Shown piece by piece: positions 56,601-64,000 of a stretch of 64,000 bases of DNA (position 1 is the stretch's first letter; each line of letters starts with the position of its first letter). The position numbers and the translations under genes are program-made. Source of the stretch: Dryococelus australis (Eukaryota > Arthropoda > Insecta > Phasmatodea > Phasmatidae). Under the pieces are notes generated by a model. That model saw nothing but the letters and a program-made list of their open reading frames with translations. It made no database searches and was not told where the DNA came from. The stretch spans positions 27,997,418 to 28,061,417 of the forward strand of contig CM056999.1 in NCBI GenBank assembly GCA_029891345.1, read 5' to 3'.

Positions 56601-58101
56601 CCTAAAAGGAGGCTAAAATCGCCAGTAGATAAATCTACACAACAGCCAAAAAGAAACCAAAGAAGAAATGGTGAAGCATGGATTCAATGTGTTGAGTATT
56701 ATTCATGGAATCATAAGGTTGCCAAGGCCTAAGTTGGTATTGCCACGATTTTGAATGTCTTGGTTGCAGTAGTGATTCAGACTGAAACCTATGAGAAAAA
56801 TGTACATTTTCAAGTGAATTTTCACTACATTAATTTTATAGTTATTATTATAGGTGATTCACTGTAAAGTGAGAACTTTTTAAGGCCCTGCTGAATTTTT
56901 CTTTTAATCGCATTTCTATCTTCCTGTCACTTTTTAATGTAAATACTACTATCAGACTAATAAAAACAGTGTACACATTTCACCAATCCAGAAAGTTAAT
57001 GTCTGGGGCTAAAATAAAATCTATTTATTAGTGCTTAATGGCTATTGAAAGGTCCTTAAAAAGTGCTTACTTTACCATGAACAGCCTATATCAGTGGATG
57101 ATAATATATTGCTTTGGCATAGTTTTCTCACTATAATGCTGAATTACTCATGTGCTACTGCAAAATTACCCTTGTTCTAAGTCATTTTATGCTTATAGCA
57201 AAACTTTTGTAAATGTATAAACTTATAAAGTAAACCGTATCTTAATATATTATTTCCTAAATGTACTGAAGAGATTATGTTTATTACATTCCTTGATTTT
57301 TCTCTTAAATTAAACTCAGGAATTTAATAATATATACACAAAACAAAAAAACATTGGCAAATTAGTAGAGCCTCCTCTACCACAGTGCAACCTCTATCCA
57401 TAGAATTTCAGGGGGGTGACATAAAAATTTTATAGATGCGGACATTCTGTAGATGTGGACTAGATATATTAGTCAACCACAAAAAAAAAAACCTCATTAA
57501 ACTTTATGTTAAACACATTGATAGGCCTATGTTACAAATTTGTCAAGTTTAACTAAAAGAAAAATGCAAATGGGAATATTAAAGAAAAGTAAACATTCAT
57601 TATACAGTAGAACCCTGTTATAAAGTTCTCAAGTGAACCAAAAAGTGTTGACCTTATATGTAAAAAACAAACACAAACAATCCAAATTATTTTTTTCCGG
57701 TACAGTCAGGCTCTAAACTTATTAAAAACCATATTTAAACCCTCTTTTGAAACCACACACACAGGAAATATCTGCCGATGTAGCGGAAGTATTATCCATT
57801 GAGCAACTAACAAAGGTCGCAGTTACTAAGAAATAAAAAAAAATGTCTTGAATACTGTGACTGATAACTTTCCAGGAATATTTATTAGAGTAACACTTAT
57901 ACATATTTGCATTTGTAATTTTCATGAAAAAATTGTCAAGTCAAAAACTTGCGAGCGTTGTGGCAATGACACATCGCGAATTCATACATTGAAAATATGG
58001 CACCGCTGTTTCTTGTGGTTGTGGTTCCTTACAAACATAGCGGCAAATGCCATAAACATTGTAATTGCTTGCTGAACGTCTTATAAAACTTCCACAGAAC
58101 A
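56601..58101. other. Unassigned; carries two pogo-like ends
   Basis: AT-rich. CAGTGCAACCTCTATCCATA at 57380 and CAGTAGAACCCTGTTATAAA at 57606 resemble the starts of pogo/Tigger terminal repeats, the second following TA. Neither has a partner I can see in the window. Confidence 0.4.
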
Positions 58102-58103
58102 TA

Positions 58104-58787
58104 CCGTATTTCGGCGTGTATAGGCCACACATTTTTACAAAAAAAATTACTACAAATTACTACAAAAATTGGTATAAAAATATTGTTTTGAAATTTTTTT
58201 CCCTAAAACATGTTTAGAATTTGTCAACATAAAGTACATTTTAATGTTTTAATTCTTAAACGCAGAAAGGAAGCGAAGGGAAGGAATTTATATTTTTTTC
58301 AATTAAAAAAACCCTTGTGTAGTTATTTGTTCACTTGCATTCATAAACAAAATAACCTTCATCCCCCACGCGTCAAATGTAAATATGTTCGAGCTCACCC
58401 AGATATGTCGTACATGAGAAAATAATTTCTCTGCTGTACAAGAAAAATATATCTTACATAGTATGCACAGCCACTGAGGCTCTACATTGATCAAACACCA
58501 TTTTGTGTAACATGTTGCTGTGATTTTGCTTTCTCAAGTCACGTTACCATCTGTGGAATGGTAATTGTGTGATGTATATTTGCAAAAATTGCAACATAAC
58601 ACAAATTTTCTGCCACAAATGTTTTGTAAGGGAGAAATTAAGTCAGAATTTATTACGTTTGTACGGAATTGTGACTTTTACAATATTTACAGGAATACAA
58701 AAATTCAGTGCAGCCTATACTTGAAATATTAATTATCCCTAATTTTTCATCAAACACTTCTGGTGCAGCCTATACACCAGAATGCTG
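58104..58787. mobile_element. Pogo-type MITE, 684 bp
   Basis: Left end CCGTATTTCGGCGTGTATAG after TA (58102-58103); the right end read inward starts CAGCATTCTGGTGTATAGGC, with its TA mutated to TG. It is the inverted counterpart of 48699-49414, and its part 58423-58583 also matches the fragment at 1902-2070. No coding capacity. Confidence 0.8.
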
Positions 58788-58999
58788 TGCAACGCAAATG
58801 CGTGCTCTACAGACGACTTTGCCCCATCTACGAATGACATGAATTCACGGACAGAATATATGTGGCAAACCAGAATAAATGTATTGCGCTAAGAAGCCCA
58901 CAAGGCTGGGTAGGCGATCACATCATTGTACATTACGTGCGTAATTACAATCCCCATTGCCCGTCCTCAATTATGCATGCAAAACGCACCTCCGTGACT
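58788..58999. other. Unassigned spacer before gypsy element 2
   Basis: No feature seen; the LTR start of the following element cannot be placed because its 3' LTR is outside the window. Confidence 0.35.
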
Positions 59000-59241
59000 G
59001 GAATTATTATTATTGAGAATTCTACTACTCGTGTCTAGCCCCCGGAAGAAGTTCCTGCAATCACGAGAGATGTCAGCACCCCTGTGACGTTGTGATGTCA
59101 CAGCCGGCCTGCCTCAGAGCCAAGGGTTTTAATTTGTCGTCGCCACCACACGAGGTGATAATAAAGTTGCAGAGCGTCTGCATCCCCGATAAATGTGCCT
59201 CCCCCTGCACCCTGAAAAACTGCTGATCTGAGGAAATTTTG

Positions 59242-59249
59242 TATAAATA
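59242..59249 (+). promoter_or_regulatory. TATA box of gypsy element 2 LTR
   Basis: TATAAATA is followed by GC-rich sequence with repeated cagtc(t/a)...aagg(a/g)ct words (59320-59410), typical of an LTR leader. AATAAA at about 59159 lies upstream and is not the terminator for this start. Confidence 0.6.
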
Positions 59250-59687
59250 GAGCCCCGGCTGCCAGCACCAGTGAGTGGCGCAGGGCTCGGCGATCGAAGA
59301 GGACGCGAGCTCAACCTCCCAGTCTGCAAAGACTCATCCTCCTCAGTCTGAAAGGACTTATCTTCCTTCAGTCAAAGGGCTCTTCTGTTGCTCACCACTC
59401 CAATCCGCAGAGGACTCTCCTACACCCAGCTTACAGAAGGCTCTCCTTCGAGTCCGACCAAGGACTACTCTATTTCCTACCGCAAACCCTCCATTCATAA
59501 CCTACACCTTAAACCCGCGACAATTGTGTGAGTACCCCTCCCCCCCTTCTCATCCCCTACACTCTCCCCCCTGGCCCAACAAGCGCATCACTATGCAGGT
59601 ATGAAATGATAGTGCAAGAGGTGCAGGAGAAATCATATCTCCCACTCCCAATGGTCGAAAGCATCACATATTTACATACAACCCGGG

Positions 59688-60350
59688 ATGGCACCTGGCC
59701 ATTCAGCGACCAGACGAGACAACAACATCCAAATCACGGACTTTGCGGGCCGACCTCACGAGGACCCGGTGGCTTTTACGCAAGAGTGTGAAAAGGAGTT
59801 CCGAGAGACAGACTTACGTGCCAAACAATGGGTAGACAGGACCCAGCTACACTTAAAGGGATTGGCATTAACATAGTGGAAATGATATGGCAAGTTTCTT
59901 AAAGACTGGAAGCAATTTAGTAGCCGACTTGCTTCTGAATTCACTGGCGGGGAGGTGTTAGCAAGGTTATTGACACAGTTCTACAGCCAGACCCAGGAGA
60001 TCGATGAGGAAGCCGAGATCTTTATCCACCGTAAAAAACAGATGTTTCGGCGCGTATTTCCTGGGGTCAACGAAGTTACAGCCGTCCGATCAATCAGCTG
60101 CATGCTGCTACCTAGCTTGCAGAACGTCCTCCTCGTGGCTAAGCCTAAAACAATTGATGAGTTAGTAGAGCGTACGAGGGAAGCCGAGCAGAATTTTACG
60201 ACCCAAGCAAGCCTTGAAAAACCCCCACCAATAAAAATCCGGGAGTCACGAGCTCCACAGGTCGCATCACCCCAATATTGCACCTGCTCCCTCAAACTGT
60301 ATGACATTCGCGCCGAAATGCTGGTTCTGGCCAGAGAACCACTGGAATAA
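59688..60350 (+). pseudogene. Gypsy Gag (capsid), broken
   Basis: Gag would form the virus-like particle shell. Visible blocks are FAGRPHEDPVAFTQECEKEF, LHLKGLALT followed by a stop where the usual Trp-Trp would be, WKQFSSRLASEFTGGEV, and IDELVERTREAEQNF near the C terminus of the capsid. This matches the usual arthropod gypsy capsid order and length (about 210 residues). A TAG at about 59874 and a frame change just before 59955 interrupt it. The start codon is uncertain; open sequence in another frame from 59528 may hold the N terminus. Confidence 0.8.
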
Positions 60351-60555
60351 GGACTGCCCACAAAAGCCGGAGAGATCAGCCATTCCACCTAGCAAGTTCA
60401 AACAGAGACAGACAACGTCAAGACCCACAGATAAACCGACCCATGCTACCAATACGGGAAACGCTGCTGCTGCTGGGGTGCGAAGCGGGCCACCACCACC
60501 GGACCACCAGGGTCCATCATCCAAGGTCTTAATGAGGAACTGTCCATCCCCATAG
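60301..60555 (+). pseudogene. Gypsy nucleocapsid zinc knuckle, mutated
   Basis: The frame reads CWFWPENHWNKDCPQKP, a CCHC zinc knuckle in which the second Cys has become Trp while His and the last Cys remain. A proline-rich linker follows. It is in a different frame from the capsid block, so a frameshift separates the two. The knuckle would have packaged the element's RNA. Confidence 0.7.
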
Positions 60556-60960
60556 CCTTGCATATCAAGTATGAAATCAACGAGAACAGAGTGCTTGCAC
60601 TACTTGACTAGGCCGCAACCGGGAACTTCATCCGAAGTAACCTACTAACTACTGAACAACTAGCAGATATGCGGCCAGAAACGAAAATAGAATGGTCCAG
60701 CACAATACTACCCTACGAGTTGACGGCCGAATTACCCTAATGGTAGGCCTGCACCACCTTTCGGCATCAACAGAGTTTGTAGTGTCACCCACACTTTCCG
60801 AAGCGGTAATACTCGGTTGTCCATGACTCCGGCAATAACAGTGCATTATAGACCATGGGCAACACCGTGTATATGTGGTCAAGAAGGATAGAGTAACAGT
60901 AAACTGGGACCACAGCCCTGACGATATTGTACCTACGCCCATAGATCCCGCTAGGATTAA
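60556..60960 (+). pseudogene. Gypsy aspartic protease, broken
   Basis: The region reads ALLD, a stop, then AATGNFI, where the catalytic DSGATGNFI motif should be; the Asp is kept and the next codon is TAG. Further on the frames give EFVVSPTLSEAVILGCP, the C-terminal block, with a stop at the usual Trp. Stops and shifts make it inactive. Confidence 0.7.
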
Positions 60961-61870
60961 TCACGAACTCAGTGAAACTGAACGTAACCAGTTACAACTA
61001 GTACTGAACAAACATGTTTTTGGCCAAGGGAGGTTGCTACACCAGACTCAATAAATACAACACGAGATCTGGACGACAACCGACATCCCCATATATAACC
61101 GACCATATAGGGTGTCAACGTGCTGCTGCGATCTAATTAGGATCAAGTGAACGACATGAAGGACCAGAGGATTGCGGAACCATCTAATTCATCCTACAAT
61201 TCCCATGTGGTCCTAGTTCCAAAGAAAGACGGAAAACTTAGGTTCTGCATTAATTATAAGGGTTTGAACGACGTAACACACCTTATCGCTCCCCCAGCTA
61301 TCGACCTAATGCACACCCTGCAGGACATTAGCAAGGCTAAGATCTTTAGTACCCTGGATATGGAGTCCGGGTACTGGCAAATTGCGGTACACCCCGATAG
61401 CCACAAGTATATGACCTTTACTACACCCAAGGGCGAAACTCTCCAGTTTAGGGTAATGCCATTTGGGTTAAAAGAATGCCCCTGCCACATTCCAATGCCT
61501 AATGTCAGCAGAAAAACTCACAGGTTACATCGGAGAGTTCTGTTATGCCTACCTCACTGATGTAATAATCTATTCAAATAGCTGGGAAATCTAACCTCTA
61601 ACACCTACAGCAAATTCTCAAACATATGGAACTCCACGGAATGACTTGCAAGCTTTCGAAAAGCTACTTCGGCAAGTCATACATACACTACCTAGGGTAT
61701 GTCATCTCTCCTGAGGGAAACTTCCTACAACGAACTCGATACGTGCCATCAAAGATGCCGGACTAACCAACGATTAAGCAACAACTACGACGGTACCTGG
61801 CTCTATGCAACTGGCTACGCAACTTCGCACCAAACATTGCACAACACATGGCACCACTTCACCAGCTACT
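60961..61870 (+). pseudogene. Gypsy reverse transcriptase, broken
   Basis: Motifs in order: HVVLVPKKDGKLRFCINYKG, FSTLDMESGYWQIAV with the first catalytic Asp, FRVMPFGLKE, then in another frame CYAYLTDVIIYS, where the catalytic YLDD has become YLTD. Next come YFGKSYIHYLGYVISPEG and LCNWLRNFAPNIA. The open piece 61147-61560 covers the palm; shifts occur before 61147 and between 61490 and 61541. The changed catalytic Asp alone would abolish DNA synthesis. Confidence 0.9.
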
Positions 61871-61913
61871 AGAGAACGACACCCACTGACGATGGGGACC
61901 GGAGCAGCGACAA

Positions 61914-62441
61914 GTGTTCCAAGACCTAAAGAGAAGCTTCGGTAATATACGACAACTCCACCATTCCCAAGATGATCAACCGTTGATTCTGCAGACCGAC
62001 TCGTGCCAGGACGAACTAGGAGCTGTCCTATATCAACAAGACATGGACAGCCAACCACTTGTGATAGCGTATGCCTCAACCCGGTTAAACGAGACTGAGC
62101 AATGCTATCACATCAATGAACCAAAGTGTCTGGCGGTCATCTGGACAGTGAAGAAGTACCGATATTACCTCGAAGGGCAGCACTTCATCTTGCGAACCAA
62201 CTCAAAAGCCCTCCAATGGCTACACAAGTCGAGAAATTCCAAGGCCAAACTCGGGTGGTGGGACATGTTTCTCACCGAATTTGACTTTGAAATACAACAC
62301 TGTCAGGGAAAGGCAAATGACCTGCCAGACACCCTATCCCACTTTCTGATAATAAAGGAGAAAGCCAAGGAAGAAGAAGGGGAAAAGATGTCCCCTCCCT
62401 CTCAGGTGGAACACAACCCAGAAGAACAAATCCACCTCTAG
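61914..62441 (+). pseudogene. Gypsy RNase H and connection, open frame
   Basis: A 175-codon open piece with LQTDSCQDELGAVLYQ (first Asp), ASTRLNETEQCYHINEPKCL (Glu block), LRTNSKALQWL where the second Asp is Asn, and EFDFEIQHCQGKAND. The order and spacing fit gypsy RNase H. The frame ends at a stop at 62439. The Asn substitution suggests loss of activity. It is the best-preserved stretch of the element. Confidence 0.85.
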
Positions 62442-62657
62442 TTACAAATTACCTCATCAAATCACAATGAGCCAGCAGGATGACACCAACGTTCACCGTC
62501 TGCTGCAAGAACAGCCACAAAGGTTTGAAATAAGGGATGATGTTGTGTGGACACGCAGTGGTCAACCCAACACACGTTGGAAGATCTGGGTTCAGCAACA
62601 ATTGCACAGTGATACATGCCAGCACCACCATAACCATCCGCAAGCCGGACACCCGGA
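62442..62657 (+). pseudogene. Gypsy integrase N-terminal part, left of insert
   Basis: The blocks VVWTRSGQP and CQHHHNHPQAGHP are the start of the integrase zinc-finger domain, matching HNHPEVGHP at 2540-2570. The frame is interrupted at 62658 by a DNA transposon. The remaining zinc-finger Cys pair lies to the right of the insert. Confidence 0.8.
62650..62657 (+). repeat. Left 8-bp target-site duplication, hAT 3
   Basis: cacccgga, matching cacccggg at 63603-63610 in 7 of 8 bases. Confidence 0.85.
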
Positions 62658-63602
62658 CAGAGGTAGACAAAATGTGTGAACGCCCGAACCAGGTTCATGG
62701 GAAATTTTTTAAGAATGGGGAAATCTTTAGTGCTGGGCTGATGCTGGTACCCGCCATTCTAAGAACTAAACTGATAGACTGGCACTTAACGAGGAAGGGT
62801 GGTGGGAAAAGCTACCCTGCTAAGAGATAATCATCTTAAGGAAGTGAAAGGGAGAGAGAGAGATGCCATTCCCACTCCACTGTGGCCACCTGCTGTTTCA
62901 TTTCAATTTGCGGGTTTTACGTAATATTTCGGGATTGAATGATTTTGATGTTTTTTTCCAGATTTGTTACTATAATACATCGGAAGAGAATTTGTTCTTC
63001 AGGGTATTACTCTAGGAAAATATATCATAATATTAATTGTTTAATTTGCCGTGACTTAAGATTAAAAATATATTACTACATTATTTTTTGAGTGCTGCTT
63101 TTATTCCCCGATTTTTAAGAATTTATGTGAAACTAATTTACCTATTGTTTTGTATGTTTACTTAAAGCATCAAATAATACACAGTATGACATTGACTTTA
63201 ACACAGATTTCCATCATCTCTCCAAAATACTTTCGTTTATTAACATAATTGAACAAATTATTGCATGAGTGAAAAGCTATTAATTTGCTGGTTTTTTTTT
63301 TTTTTTTTGCTCTTTTTAGAAACAAAGTTAAAACATTAAAATGTACTGTACATTGACAAATTTCTAAACATGTTTCAGGGGTAAAAATTATTTTCACACC
63401 AAAATCTAATTTCTAAACTACCTAAATTGCAAAGTGTGCATGTGCAACTATTTACTGTAAATTGTAATGTGTTACAGTGTAATGTTCATCAACACCTTAA
63501 AGTATTTGTTATAAAGATGTTTTTATATTTTTGGGGAAATTTTGACCAAAATTATTATGTTCTGGGGAAATTTTTCCATGCAAGGAATTTTGTCCACCTC
63601 TG
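62658..63602. mobile_element. hAT MITE 3, 945 bp, inside gypsy integrase
   Basis: The termini CAGAGGTAGACAAAAT and, inward from the right, CAGAGGTGGACAAAAT differ at one base in 16. They are flanked by an 8-bp duplication with one mismatch. Both features are those of the hAT superfamily. No transposase. The part 63321-63390 resembles a block of the pogo-type MITEs (aacattaaaatgt...ttgacaaatttctaaaca), so an older piece is embedded in it or the families share sequence. Confidence 0.9.
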
Positions 63603-63610
63603 CACCCGGG
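63603..63610 (+). repeat. Right 8-bp target-site duplication, hAT 3
   Basis: cacccggg, against cacccgga on the left. Confidence 0.85.
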
Positions 63611-64000
63611 TACTTGAGAAACATTGCTGGACATCAAGATCCGATATAGCTGGGACGGGATAAGCCGCAATGTCCTACAGTACGTAAGCAACTGCGTTAC
63701 GTGCTGCAGCTGCAAAGCCTACCCAGTTCCCCCTCCTTCAGTACAACTGAGATGACCCAAGATGGCATGGACACACATCGCCGGTGACCTAATGGGACTC
63801 TTCCCACATAATACAAAGGGGAACCGCTACCTACTGGTAGTTATCGACCAGTTCTCAAGGTGGGTAGAGACCTTCCCTCTACCTAGCCAGGAGACCGCCC
63901 CGATTGTGCGAAATATAGAAGTCGAAGTATTCGCGCGCTGGGGATACCCGAAGGCAATACTAACTGACAATGGCACTCAATCCATGAGACGCCAATGGCA
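63611..64000 (+). pseudogene. Gypsy integrase core, right of insert, partial
   Basis: The right-hand part starts with IRYSWDGISRNVLQYVSNC and a second Cys three residues on, completing the zinc-finger Cys pair. Then come IAGDLMGLFP (first catalytic Asp), NRYLLVVIDQFSRWVETFPL and AILTDNGTQ (second Asp). The catalytic Glu lies beyond the window. In-frame stops near 63620 and 63752 are present. The order matches 2590-2960. Confidence 0.85.

Larger units (their letters stand above)
59000..64000 (+). mobile_element. Ty3/gypsy retrotransposon, 5' part, continuing past the end
   Basis: Order: LTR promoter region (TATA at 59242), Gag, zinc knuckle, protease, reverse transcriptase, RNase H and integrase, as in Ty3/gypsy. 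The protein blocks resemble the remnant at 2071-5240. A hAT element (62658-63602) lies in the integrase zinc-finger region. Stops, frameshifts and altered catalytic residues show it is inactive. The integrase core runs off the window end. Confidence 0.9.

Overview
The window reads as nuclear DNA of an invertebrate animal, most likely an arthropod with a large, repeat-loaded genome. It has no operons or dense coding. It holds one recognisable host exon (importin-11, minus strand, 12122-12391) in a sea of decayed mobile elements: Ty3/gypsy-type LTR retroelements, an R1-like LINE, and mariner, pogo and hAT DNA transposons. The arthropod call rests on the R1-like LINE and on the style of the gypsy and mariner proteins. 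No bacterial or organellar feature, rRNA gene or convincing tRNA gene was seen.

Layout: 1-1900 is unassigned with small repeats; 1902-2070 is a piece of a pogo-type MITE; 2071-5240 is the 3' half of a gypsy element (RNase H, integrase, long proline-rich tail). From 6500 to 10010 lie two members (A, B) of a small LTR-like family; further members are at 25600-27540 (C), 39600-41715 (D) and probably 50700-52660 (E, minus strand). The importin-11 exon follows at 12.1 kb and a dead mariner at 14.2-15.1 kb. An AT-rich R1-like LINE occupies 17.9-20.7 kb on the minus strand. A second retroelement family on the minus strand is represented by a gag/leader piece (16192-16592), an LTR/leader copy (21450-22486) and a longer copy (32520-37981) that is split by an unidentified insert of about 1.76 kb. 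A perfect 46-bp inverted repeat sits at 23620-23718.

Three hAT elements have clear boundaries with 8-bp target-site duplications: 29012-31939, 53893-54965 and 62658-63602. Two pogo-type MITEs are nearly full length (48699-49414 and 58104-58787). Transposase-like pseudogenes occur at 44740-46680 (minus strand) and 55620-56600 (plus strand). The window ends inside another gypsy element (59000-64000 and beyond), related to the one at 2-5 kb, whose integrase is interrupted by the third hAT.

Nothing here works together as a pathway; the organisation is nested and serial transposition, probably within and around long introns of the importin-11 gene. The most useful observations are the exact hAT insertion boundaries, a non-autonomous LTR-like family with a shared C-terminal peptide, poly(A) signals lying in predicted hairpins in three LTR-like sequences, the perfect inverted repeat, and the host exon that anchors the locus. 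All boundaries and homologies come from reading the sequence by eye; no alignment or database search was run.
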